From Candidatus Hydrogenedentota bacterium (GTDB taxonomy: Bacteria > Hydrogenedentota > Hydrogenedentia > Hydrogenedentiales > CAITNO01), in NCBI GenBank assembly GCA_903922535.1, contig CAIXUF010000938.1, positions 1-14,452 on the forward strand: 14,452 bases of DNA, given 5' to 3'. Positions 1 through 8,838 of the stretch are shown here, piece after piece. The notes beneath the pieces are model-generated. The model made no database searches. It was not told the DNA's origin and worked only from the letters and a program-made list of their open reading frames with translations. Positions within the stretch are counted from its first letter, which is position 1, and each line of letters opens with the position of its first letter. The translations under genes and the position numbers were made by a program.

Positions 1-858
<858 letters not shown>

Positions 859-920
859 GGTGGGCTTCGGGCCGCGCGTTCCCCGACCGGCGTGGAAAAC
901 TGCACGCCGCACCCGCCACG

Positions 921-929
921 TGGTAAAAT
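921..929 (+). promoter_or_regulatory. Possible extended -10 element (TGGTAAAAT)
   Basis: TGG-TAAAAT fits an extended -10 box (TGn-TAnnnT) in an otherwise GC-rich gap between the RND gene and the ABC ATPase gene. No convincing -35 box lies 16-18 bp upstream. Transcription from it would start at about 936-937, at the chosen ATG of the ATPase, which would make the mRNA leaderless. This is a weak single-motif call. Confidence 0.25.
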
Positions 930-936
930 GGCACGC

Positions 937-1832
<896 letters not shown>

Positions 1833-1836
<4 letters not shown>

Positions 1837-2624
1837 TAGCGCGGATACTGCGAGCCTACGTGGCCGAACTGCTCAAGGGTGTCCGGCTCCGGCAGGCATG
1901 GGCGGGGCCCGTTGTGCTGCTGGCCACGCTGGGGGTCGCTCCGCTCATGCACCCCATTGTGCGCGACGGGCGCAGCGATTACGACTTTATCGCCCTGGTA
2001 ACCCCGGCCACGCTCAATCTGCTCGGTTTTCTGCTGCTCCTGGCGGGGAGCGCCTCCCTGATCGCGCAGGAGATTGGGGGCGGGGCCATACGCCTCTTCC
2101 TGGTCCGGCCCATACGGCGCAGCGAGTACCTGCTGGCAAAGTTCCTCGCCGGGGCCAGCTATGCCGTACTGCTCACGGGGATTACCGCCGCCGGAACCTG
2201 GGGCATTGCCTGGGCGCTGGGCGAACTGCACGGGGTGGCCTTCGGCGGCGAACTGGTGCACACCAGTGAGTCCATGGCCCAGGCCTATGCCATCGGCGCC
2301 GCGCTCAGCCTGCTGCCCATGCTGGCCGGTGTTTCCTGCGCGCTCCTTGCCTCCGTGTGCGCGCGCAGTTCGGGCACCGCCGTGACGGTGACGGTGGGCC
2401 TTTGGCTGGTCATGGACATGATCAAGCACCCGCTGGGCATCGACGCCTACGTGTTCACCACCTATCTGGAGACCCCCTGGCAGGTGTTTGTCAACCGCTG
2501 CGACGGTCTTGACGCGGCCTGGTGGCCCATGGCCGGGTGGTGTGCAGGCGTGTCGGTCTGCACGGCCCTTCCGGCCCTGGCGCTGGCCGTGCTGGTGCTC
2601 CATCGAAGGAATTTCACCGCATGA
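1833..2624 (+). CDS. ABC-2 type permease
   Basis: This 263-residue integral membrane protein is the membrane half of the exporter whose ATPase precedes it. Six hydrophobic segments are visible at about residues 25-40, 57-75, 105-130, 152-177, 181-196 and 233-257. Between the second and third lies a typical ABC-2 coupling stretch, E80 followed by GAIRLFLVRPIRRSEYLLAKF-type sequence at about 84-104 (Pro-Ile-Arg-Arg, then Lys103). Its start ATG 1833 overlaps the ATPase stop by four bases, with GAGGGT at 1818-1823 as a plausible ribosome binding site. Its own stop overlaps the next start as ATGA at 2621-2624. The protein is too small and too lacking in extracytoplasmic domain to reveal the substrate. 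Confidence 0.88.
2606..2610 (+). promoter_or_regulatory. Ribosome binding site AAGGA for first VCBS gene
   Basis: AAGGA sits 10 nt before ATG 2621. Together with the ATGA overlap it selects this start over the longer in-frame extension back to 2522, whose peptide would lie wholly inside the permease gene. Confidence 0.55.
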
Positions 2625-4105
2625 CTTTTCTGGTGGTTGCCTGCCTCGCGGCGGGGGCAATCACCTTCCAGCCGCAGGAAATGCCGGGGCTTCATGCGGG
2701 CCCCGTCCCGTATCTCACGACGCAGCCCTCCATGAACTGCCGGCAGACGGACATGGACGGCGACGGGCTGCCCGACCTGGTGTTCGACAATGCCCTGTGG
2801 ATGCAGCGGGACGGCCGCTTCCTCCCGGAACAGCGCCATTCCCTGCCTCTGGAGGCCATCGGCGCTTTGTTGGACGTGGACAACGGGCGACTCTTCTGCA
2901 TCAGGGAGGGAAGGCTGGCCGTGCTGCATTGGAAGGACGGGGCGTTTGCCGTGGAATTGGACCAGGCTCTGGACTGGCCCGTCGACGAGAACGCGCCCAA
3001 AACCGGGCTGGGCCGGTTCCTGCATGATATCGACGGTGACCACCAGCCCGAACTCGTCGCCGTGGATGAGCACGCAATTACGGTCTTCACCCTGCGCGGA
3101 GACGGCTATGTGAAGGCGGCGCAACTGACCGGCATCCTGCCCGAACTGCGCTATATTCAGGTCCCGCAGCAGCCCCTTTGGCCCAAATCGCGGCGTGCGC
3201 TGGCCTTTCCAGCCAGGCAGATGGCCTGCGATCTTATGGTTGACGGGCCGTCCCTGTCGGTGGTCTTTCGCGACCCGGCGCAGACGGGGCAGTTCGTGTT
3301 TCAACGGGAGTCCCGCATGCTCTTCGTCAAGGACGGCGAATGCCGGGCGGAGGCGCCCTCCGTCGTGCGCAGTGTCCCCGTTCCAGATCATGTGCGGCCC
3401 TGCCGGCTCAACGGGGACGAAATCCTCGACCTGGCCGGCTGCAAGCGCGTCGATTCAACGGGCCGCACCGTGAGCTTTTCCATGGTCGAGACCTGGGCCA
3501 GCCTGGACGGCGGCAAGACCTTTGACGTGCGCCGCGCCGCGGCCCTGGACCGTTATCTGCCGCAGACGCCCTTTGTCGATTTTGACGGCGACGGACTGGC
3601 GGACATGGTCACGGAATCGACCAGCCTGTTCGAGGGTGGCACGCGCGAGGTGGTGGAGCGTTTCATGGCCCGCGCCTCCATCGGCCACACCGTGCGCGTT
3701 TATCTGCAGCAGCCCGGCGGCTTCGCGCAGACACCCGCCGTGGAGTTTCAGGTGGACATCGCGCTTGAAGCCCCGCCGTGGCGCATGCCTCCCATGTACG
3801 TCCGGTACCAGTCGGGCACGCTGGTCAATGTCTCTGGGGATTTTGACGGTGACGGCCACCGCGACATCGCCGTGCGTGACCGGGCGGACCGGGTGGCCGT
3901 CTGGCTGGCGCACGGGGGGGCCTTTTTTCATACGCCCGACACCGAGGTTCCCATCGATCCCGCTTCTGAGTTTGCCGTGACGGATGTCAACGGCGACGGT
4001 TGCTCGGACATCATCGAGACGCGCGAGACCTCGCCAACCCCCGCCAAGACGGGGCGGACGGTCGTGGTCCATTTTGCCGTTCCGGGAAAGGGGGGCACGC
4101 CATGA
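2621..4105 (+). CDS. Exported VCBS/FG-GAP-like repeat protein, ABC-linked (first of pair)
   Basis: This is a 494-residue protein of unknown specific function. A short hydrophobic N-terminus (MTFLVVACLAAGAITF, residues 1-16) looks like a signal peptide, though it has no basic n-region. The rest is soluble and contains calcium-loop motifs of the DxDGDGxxD type found in VCBS/FG-GAP beta-propeller blades: DMDGDGLPDL at about 44-53, DIDGDHQPEL at 136-145, degenerate LNGDEILDL at 263-271, DFDGDGLADM at 320-329, DFDGDGHRDI at 407-416 and DVNGDGCSDI at 455-464. About six to seven irregular blades would fit one propeller. Such domains usually bind Ca2+ and act outside the cytoplasm. The gene overlaps the permease stop and the next start (ATGA 4102-4105), so it is made with the ABC exporter. 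It could be an accessory or a cargo of that transporter; this is inference. Confidence 0.82.
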   Translation: MTFLVVACLAAGAITFQPQEMPGLHAGPVPYLTTQPSMNCRQTDMDGDGLPDLVFDNALWMQRDGRFLPEQRHSLPLEAIGALLDVDNGRLFCIREGRLAVLHWKDGAFAVELDQALDWPVDENAPKTGLGRFLHDIDGDHQPELVAVDEHAITVFTLRGDGYVKAAQLTGILPELRYIQVPQQPLWPKSRRALAFPARQMACDLMVDGPSLSVVFRDPAQTGQFVFQRESRMLFVKDGECRAEAPSVVRSVPVPDHVRPCRLNGDEILDLAGCKRVDSTGRTVSFSMVETWASLDGGKTFDVRRAAALDRYLPQTPFVDFDGDGLADMVTESTSLFEGGTREVVERFMARASIGHTVRVYLQQPGGFAQTPAVEFQVDIALEAPPWRMPPMYVRYQSGTLVNVSGDFDGDGHRDIAVRDRADRVAVWLAHGGAFFHTPDTEVPIDPASEFAVTDVNGDGCSDIIETRETSPTPAKTGRTVVVHFAVPGKGGTP

Positions 4106-5505
4106 CCCCCCTCATTGTCGCCGCATGCGGTCTCTGCTGCGGCGCGCTGTTCTCCGTGCAGACCATACCGGTGGAGCAGCCCGACGCGCAGTGCTTCTTT
4201 GCCGAGGCGGATGGACGGGGCGGCGTGGATTTGGTGGTGATCGACGGTCACCGGCTGGCTGTCTATCCCGGCGCCTATGCGGAGGAGACCCTGTCGGTCC
4301 AACTTGACCCTGAGTGTTCCGCCGTGGACATCGACGACATCGACGGCGACGGCCAGCCGGAACTGATTGCCGTCGCCGGGGACCGGGTGCTCAAATACAG
4401 CATGGAACCCGCGGCCTCCCGCGAACCGCAGGTCCTCTTTACCGCACACAGCCAGTTGTCCGCCGCCGCGCCGCGGCCCTATCCCCATGTGCTGGTTGTC
4501 GCGCGCGGGGGACGTCCGCTCATTGTCCTGCCCGCGGCGGAGAATCTGGAACTGCGCGCGCCCTCGGGCGAGCTGGTCGAAAGCCATCCCATAGGCCTGG
4601 ACGCCGCGCATCGCGTCAGTTTTGGCCAGCCCTTCAGCGCGCTGCCCGTCCAGCCGCCCAGACAGGGATCGCCCGGCGCGCTGGAGTTGCGCATCATCCA
4701 GACGGCCGCCTTCGTGCCCGACCTTCCCGAGGGGCTTGCGCCCCCCGACGCTGCCGGCACGCCGCAGTCTGGCGGCAGTGCCGCGCAGGCGGCCGTCGCC
4801 GCCAAGAAGGATCCGCCCGAATCCTGGCCCTGGTTCCGGCTGCATCCCACGGCGCAAATGGACGACGAGCGCGTGTTCTTTGCCTACGACCCCGACGGCG
4901 CACGGGAGACGCTGGTGCGTGTGCGCCGCGCGCTGCCGCCGGTGGCGGGACACGGCCGCGAACTTAAACTCTCCAGCCCCCAGCGCTATCCGGGCATGGC
5001 CATTCCCTGCGCCACGAACGTGCCCGACTTCAATGGCGACGGCTATGCGGACCTGCTGCTCTGGAACGCCGCCGCGCCGGTGCCCACGGTCGGCGCCGTG
5101 ACGCGGGCGCTCACGGAGGGATACTGGTCCGTCCGGCTCACGGTGCACCTCTTTGATCCCGCCTCGGGCCGCTATTCCCCCGTTCCCTCTGTGGTCATCC
5201 CGTTGCAGGTGCCCGTGGCATGGTTCCTGGCCGATCCGGGCGGCCCGCCCGTGCGCCATCTGGTCCTCGACGAGTTCAACGGCAATGACCGCACCGATCT
5301 GCTGTGCGCCGTGGCTCCCGACAAGCTCGCCGTTTGGGTCTCCGTGCCCTCGGGCATCCGGCCCGATCCCCACCAGATAATCCAACTGCCCGGCCCCGTC
5401 CAGCGTGTCGAACTGCGCGGCGACCTCGACGGTGACGGCCGGACCAGTCTTGTGCTAAGCGGATCCAAGGCCTTCTACGTCCTCCGCGCCCGCAAGGGCG
5501 GGTGA
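4102..5505 (+). CDS. Exported VCBS/FG-GAP-like repeat protein, ABC-linked (second of pair)
   Basis: This is a 467-residue protein of unknown specific function and the last gene of the ABC-linked unit. The N-terminus MTPLIVAACGLCCGALFS is hydrophobic and parallels that of the preceding protein (MT-x-L-x-V-A-x-C), which suggests that the two are diverged paralogues. Calcium-loop motifs are DIDGDGQPEL at about 79-88, DFNGDGYADL at 309-318, a degenerate FNGNDRTDL at 392-400 and DLDGDGRTSL at 441-450. A Pro/Ala-rich, low-complexity stretch lies at about 205-240 (PEGLAPPDAAGTPQSGGS), probably a linker between two halves. ATG 4102 overlaps the previous stop by four bases and follows a purine-rich AAAGGGGGG at 4087-4095. 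The longer frame back to 4000 lies inside the preceding gene and is not needed. It probably acts extracytoplasmically. Confidence 0.82.
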   Translation: MTPLIVAACGLCCGALFSVQTIPVEQPDAQCFFAEADGRGGVDLVVIDGHRLAVYPGAYAEETLSVQLDPECSAVDIDDIDGDGQPELIAVAGDRVLKYSMEPAASREPQVLFTAHSQLSAAAPRPYPHVLVVARGGRPLIVLPAAENLELRAPSGELVESHPIGLDAAHRVSFGQPFSALPVQPPRQGSPGALELRIIQTAAFVPDLPEGLAPPDAAGTPQSGGSAAQAAVAAKKDPPESWPWFRLHPTAQMDDERVFFAYDPDGARETLVRVRRALPPVAGHGRELKLSSPQRYPGMAIPCATNVPDFNGDGYADLLLWNAAAPVPTVGAVTRALTEGYWSVRLTVHLFDPASGRYSPVPSVVIPLQVPVAWFLADPGGPPVRHLVLDEFNGNDRTDLLCAVAPDKLAVWVSVPSGIRPDPHQIIQLPGPVQRVELRGDLDGDGRTSLVLSGSKAFYVLRARKGG

Positions 5506-5528
5506 GGAAGTTTGAAGGGTGAAGGGTT

Positions 5529-5542
5529 GTCCCAAGCGGGAC
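5529..5542 (+). terminator. Weak hairpin after the ABC/VCBS unit
   Basis: GTCCC-AAGC-GGGAC forms a perfect 5-bp stem with a 4-nt loop, 23 nt after the stop at 5505. The following sequence is only moderately T-rich (GTTCTTCTT at 5554-5562), so intrinsic termination is possible but weak. Confidence 0.3.
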
Positions 5543-5618
5543 GTTCGCATTGCGTTCTTCTTAACGAATTAGAACCATGACCGGACGGGCTCCCGGCGTT
5601 CGGATAGTTCCGTTCGGT

Positions 5619-5625
5619 GGAGGAG
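5619..5625 (+). promoter_or_regulatory. Ribosome binding site GGAGGAG for hsp20 gene
   Basis: A strong Shine-Dalgarno sequence lies about 7 nt before ATG 5632 and overlaps the alternative in-frame GTG at 5617. It therefore favours the ATG start. Confidence 0.7.
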
Positions 5626-5631
5626 CGAACG

Positions 5632-6300
5632 ATGGAAGACAAAACAACTGGCAGGACGGCCAAATGGATCACCGCGCTGGTGATTGCGATGGTGGTGGGG
5701 ATGATTGCCCAGACGGCGACCATTGCGTACCTGGCGTTCAGACCCGGCGGCGGCACACCGCCGTCGTCCATCGAGGCTGCCGCAAGCACTCCCGGCGGAT
5801 GGCACTTGATCAATCCGCCCACCCCGGCGAAGCCGGGCGGCACGGCGCAGGTGCAAACGGACCCGGCTGCCCCCTTCAACCCCGGGCAATGGGACCCCTT
5901 TAAGGAAATGCGTGAAATGCAGGAACGCATGGACGCAATGTTCAACAATGCGTTTGGACGCATGGGCGCAAGTCCCCAGTTCAGCCCGCTGATGAACGGA
6001 TTCTCGGCGACGCCAAGCATGGACATGACGGAGAATGACAAGGAATACCAGGTGCGCGTGGACCTTCCCGGAACGGATGAGTCGAAGATAGACGTGTCCA
6101 TCGAAGGGCAGCAGTTGACGATTCGCGCGGAGCGGAACGGCGAAGTCTCGAACAAAACGCCCGGCACCATGCTGCGCACCGAACGCCACATGGGCCGGTA
6201 TGAGCGCACCATGACCCTGCCCGAGCCGGTGGACAGTGGCAGCCTGAAGTCCCACTACGACAAGGGCGTGCTCACCATCACGGTGCAAAAGAAGAAGTAA
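5632..6300 (+). CDS. Membrane-anchored small heat-shock protein (Hsp20/alpha-crystallin)
   Basis: This 222-residue protein has three parts. Residues 1-11 are polar and basic, followed by a single hydrophobic segment at about 12-36 (ITALVIAMVVGMIAQTATIAYLAF) that should anchor it or act as an uncleaved signal. Residues about 37-90 are a Pro/Gly-rich linker. A Met-rich amphipathic stretch (about 90-112, KEMREMQERMDAMFNNAFGRM) leads into an alpha-crystallin domain at about 129-220, with the typical DLPGTDESKIDVSIEGQQL, LRTERHMGRYERTMTLPE and YDKGVLTITVQKK. The ITV near the end recalls the I-x-I/V tail motif that docks sHsp dimers. Small heat-shock proteins are ATP-independent holdases and bacterial ones are usually cytosolic and about 150 aa long. 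The extra 80-90 N-terminal residues would place the domain in the periplasm or on the membrane. No CIRCE element was seen upstream. The gene stands alone between the ABC/VCBS unit and convergent genes. Confidence 0.9.
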   Translation: MEDKTTGRTAKWITALVIAMVVGMIAQTATIAYLAFRPGGGTPPSSIEAAASTPGGWHLINPPTPAKPGGTAQVQTDPAAPFNPGQWDPFKEMREMQERMDAMFNNAFGRMGASPQFSPLMNGFSATPSMDMTENDKEYQVRVDLPGTDESKIDVSIEGQQLTIRAERNGEVSNKTPGTMLRTERHMGRYERTMTLPEPVDSGSLKSHYDKGVLTITVQKKK

Positions 6301-6337
6301 CCCTGTGCTTCGCAGACGCGGCATCCTTGCCCGCGTT

Positions 6338-6361
6338 TCTTGCGCGCGACGGCGCGCAAGA
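6338..6361. terminator. Strong GC hairpin between convergent genes
   Basis: TCTTGCGCGC and GCGCGCAAGA form a perfect 10-bp stem around the loop GACG. It lies 37 nt after the hsp20 stop and could terminate both convergent transcripts. Neither side has a long T tract, so the termination role is inferred from position. Confidence 0.5.
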
Positions 6362-6373
6362 GGCTTTGGCGGA

Positions 6374-6392
6374 AAGAGGCTGGAAGCCTCTT
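6374..6392. terminator. Second hairpin between convergent genes (AAGAGGCT/AGCCTCTT)
   Basis: AAGAGGCT-GGA-AGCCTCTT is a perfect 8-bp stem with a 3-nt loop, 16 nt beyond the stop of the minus-strand fusion gene. On the minus strand it is followed by TCC, so it makes at most a weak intrinsic terminator. The AGGCTGGAAGCCT core looks like a dispersed palindromic element rather than a one-off terminator. Confidence 0.45.
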
Positions 6393-6408
6393 CTACAGTC
6401 GGCGCGGA

Positions 6409-8010
6409 TTAGCGGCGGTGCTGCGGGTGCGCGACAGCAAGACGCCGTTCCGTCCACCGGGCCAGCCGCACGAAGGGCAGGCCGATCAACAGATACATGG
6501 CGGCCACCAGGATGCCGGTGCCAAAGTAGTCATAGTAGGTTGTCGCAAGCATGCTGTAGGTCTTGGTCAGTTCGACCATGGTGATCACCGACACCAGCGA
6601 CGAGTCCTTCAGCAGCGAGATGAAGTCGTTGGTCACCGGCGGCAGCACCACGCGGAATGCCTGCGGCGCGATGACGTGGCGAATCGCCTGTCCCCTTGTC
6701 ATGGCGAGGGCCAGCGCCGCCTCCATCTGCGCTTGGGGCACGGCGAGAAATCCGGCGCGGTAGTTCTCCGCCTCATAGGCGGCATAGTTGAGGCCCAGCC
6801 CCACCACGCCCGCCCAGAACGGCGAAAAACGTATGCCCAGCGCGGGCAGGCCGTAGAAGATGAAGAACAACTGAATCAGCACGGGGGTACCGCGAACGAT
6901 CTCAATATAGACGGTGGCCAGAATGCCCAAAGGACGCGGGGCGTACACGCGGACGGTTGCAAGGAAGAACCCGCACACCACGGCCAGCAGCATGGCAAGC
7001 ATGGACACTTCCAGCGTGAGCAGGGCGCCCTTGCAAAGGATCGGCAAGAAGCCGATGTAACGGCTTATGCGCTGCCCAAGACCCGTCCGCGGCTGGATGT
7101 GCCTCACCCACGCATCATACATGACCGGCTCGGTCGTGGCAGTGGTGAAATCCTGGAATTCATTGGCCGTGGCCTGGTTCCAGAGATTCCAGCGGCCGAG
7201 GATGCGATGCAATTCGCCCTTTTGGCGCATCTTCATCAACACCATGTTGACCTGATCCAAGAGTTCCTTCTTGTCCTTGGAGAAGGCAAAGCCGTAGGCG
7301 ATGCGGCTGATCTCAGGCTTGATGAACTTTACCTCGGGCCTCGGCCCGCCGTAGTACAATGCGACCGGCGCATCGAACAGCACCGCGTTGAGCCGACCGT
7401 TTGCCAGGTCGTCAAATCCGTTCACCTCGGTCGGATAGGCGCGGATGTCCACGCCCCCCAGCGCGGTCAGCAGGTGGAAGGCCTGCGATTCCTTGAGCGT
7501 GCCCACCACCCTGCCCTTGCAGTCCTGAACGGTGTTGACGAGAAACTCATTCTTGCGCACGCACAACTGGAGGCCTGTCACGTAGTAAGGCGCGGAGAAC
7601 AGCACCGCTTCCTCGTGCTCCGGGGTGATTTCCTGGCCCTCGGTGGCCATGTCATAAAGGTCACGCGAAAGGCCGGGAATCAGCTTGTCCCAGTCGTTCT
7701 GGATCATCACGGGCCTGCGGCCAAGTTCCCTGGCGACGGCCTCGATCAATTCCACCTCAAAGCCGATCAATTGACCCGGATTGCGCCAGTCCTCGAACAT
7801 GTAGGGCAGTCCGCCCTCCAAGTCCGCCCCGTAGCGCAACGTGCCGGCCCCGGCGGGCACGGTCTTCCCCTGGGAAGAATCGGCGTCGGCATGTGTTGCG
7901 GTGTCTTTTGCGGCCGGTTCCTGCGCCGCTGCCTGAAATTGCCCCATGCAGCAACCGAAAAGGAGGATGGCAATGGACACAGTGATTTGAAAGAGGCGTT
8001 TCCTGTTCAT
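6409..8010 (-). CDS. Fused solute-binding protein and permease of a polar amino-acid-type ABC importer
   Basis: One 533-residue protein joins two subunits that are usually separate. Residues 1-29 are a signal-like segment (basic MNRKR, hydrophobic core, AAA-Q). Residues about 56-275 form a family 3 periplasmic binding domain: GFEVELIEAVARELG, the hinge-region LYDMATEGQEITPE at 118-131 and FDAPVALYYG at 212-221. After a linker comes a PAAT permease domain at about 325-525, with several membrane segments, IEIVRGTPVLIQLFFIFYG at about 369-387 and the EAA loop EAALALAMTRGQAIRHVIAP at 430-449, which contacts the ATPase. The usual ITPER arginine, which holds the substrate alpha-carboxylate, is His132; Asp213 at the amino-group site is kept. 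ATG 8010 overlaps the ATPase stop (ATGA on the minus strand, 8010-8007) and has no obvious ribosome binding site, so translation probably depends on coupling. The substrate is uncertain. Confidence 0.92.
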   Translation of the reverse strand: MNRKRLFQITVSIAILLFGCCMGQFQAAAQEPAAKDTATHADADSSQGKTVPAGAGTLRYGADLEGGLPYMFEDWRNPGQLIGFEVELIEAVARELGRRPVMIQNDWDKLIPGLSRDLYDMATEGQEITPEHEEAVLFSAPYYVTGLQLCVRKNEFLVNTVQDCKGRVVGTLKESQAFHLLTALGGVDIRAYPTEVNGFDDLANGRLNAVLFDAPVALYYGGPRPEVKFIKPEISRIAYGFAFSKDKKELLDQVNMVLMKMRQKGELHRILGRWNLWNQATANEFQDFTTATTEPVMYDAWVRHIQPRTGLGQRISRYIGFLPILCKGALLTLEVSMLAMLLAVVCGFFLATVRVYAPRPLGILATVYIEIVRGTPVLIQLFFIFYGLPALGIRFSPFWAGVVGLGLNYAAYEAENYRAGFLAVPQAQMEAALALAMTRGQAIRHVIAPQAFRVVLPPVTNDFISLLKDSSLVSVITMVELTKTYSMLATTYYDYFGTGILVAAMYLLIGLPFVRLARWTERRLAVAHPQHRR

Positions 8011-8804
8011 TGGAGATCGCGCCCCACGTACGGACGAAGGAAGCGCCGTGTGCGCTCGTCCTTCGGCTCCATGAAAATCCTGTCCCCGTCCGAAATCTCG
8101 ACAATCCCGCCGTGCTCCATGTAGATGATGTAGTCCGAGGCGTTGCGTGCAAAACTCATTTCGTGCGTCACGATGACCTGCGTCATCCCGTCCCGGTCCA
8201 GGCCGCGCATCACCTCCAGCACCTCGTCCACCAGTTCCGGATCGAGGGCCGAGGTCGGCTCGTCGTAGAGCATTACCCTGGGGTTCATGGCCAGCGCCCG
8301 CGCGATGGCCGCGCGCTGCTGCTGCCCGCCGGACAGGTGGTGGGGGTAACGGTCTTTGTGCCTTAGCAGGCCGACTTTTTCCAGCAGGCGCAACGCATTG
8401 GCCTCCGCCATGTCGCGGGGCTCCTTCTTCACGACCATCGGCGCGAGCATGACGTTCTCCTGGATGGTCTTGTGCGGAAACAGGTTGAGCGACTGGAAGA
8501 CCATGCCCACCTCCGCGCGCAGCCGGTGCGCGCTCTCGTGGAAGGCGTGGTCGGGACGGTCGTGCCGGTTTGCCCGTTCCAGCGTCTCGCCCGCGACGGT
8601 GATGCGGCCCGAGTCCAGTATTTCAAGGCAGTTCAGGCAGCGCAGCAGCGTGGTCTTGCCGCAGCCCGAAGGCCCGATGACGAACACCAGATCACCCTCC
8701 CCGATGGCGAGGTTGATGTCCCTGAGGACAGGCGGGCCGTCATAGCTTTTGAAGAGGTGTTCCACGGAAATCAACGGAGCGGCCGTGAATGCGGCTTCAC
8801 TCAT
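8007..8804 (-). CDS. Polar amino-acid-type ABC importer, ATP-binding protein
   Basis: This 265-residue ATPase powers the fused binding-protein/permease encoded immediately after it. Motifs from ATG 8804: Walker A GPSGCGKT at about 44-51, Q-loop Gln104 (VFQSLNLFPH), signature LSGGQQQR at 157-164, Walker B VMLYDEP at 177-183 with TSALDPE, and H-loop His214 (THEM). LFPHKTIQENVMLAP and the THEMSFAR stretch are typical of GlnQ/HisP-type subunits. An insertion of polar residues (ERANRHDRPDHAFHESAHRL, about 76-95) sits before the Q-loop. The start at 8804 is chosen over 8840 because GAAAGGAGGC (minus strand, 8820-8811) lies 6-7 nt ahead of it and the extra 12 residues overlap a repeat element. The length is close to that of family members. 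Confidence 0.93.
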   Translation of the reverse strand: MSEAAFTAAPLISVEHLFKSYDGPPVLRDINLAIGEGDLVFVIGPSGCGKTTLLRCLNCLEILDSGRITVAGETLERANRHDRPDHAFHESAHRLRAEVGMVFQSLNLFPHKTIQENVMLAPMVVKKEPRDMAEANALRLLEKVGLLRHKDRYPHHLSGGQQQRAAIARALAMNPRVMLYDEPTSALDPELVDEVLEVMRGLDRDGMTQVIVTHEMSFARNASDYIIYMEHGGIVEISDGDRIFMEPKDERTRRFLRPYVGRDLQ

Positions 8805-8810
8805 GCGCCA

Positions 8811-8820
8811 GCCTCCTTTC
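8811..8820 (-). promoter_or_regulatory. Ribosome binding site GAAAGGAGGC for ABC ATPase
   Basis: A near-perfect Shine-Dalgarno sequence ends 6 nt before ATG 8804 on the minus strand. It decides the start in favour of 8804 over the upstream in-frame ATG at 8840. Confidence 0.75.
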
Positions 8821-8838
8821 GCGGGATTCTCCAAATGC

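Noticed and set aside
3928..5385. 485-codon open frame on the minus strand
   Set aside because: It lies antisense to the second VCBS gene and the end of the first, is rich in Arg/Gly/His with no domain, and the plus-strand genes have signal-like starts, calcium loops and ATGA junctions. It is a by-product of high GC.
5487..5500. CGCCC-GCAA-GGGCG hairpin as the terminator of the VCBS operon
   Set aside because: It lies within the last codons of the gene, has only a 5-bp stem and no T tract.
5555..5574. TTCTT...AGAA symmetry upstream of the hsp20 gene as a heat-shock operator
   Set aside because: Only the outer four bases pair well, and it does not match CIRCE or a sigma-32 promoter.
6340..8124. 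594-codon open frame on the plus strand
   Set aside because: It is antisense to the clearly recognisable fused importer gene, and its product is His/Arg/Gln-rich with no recognisable family.
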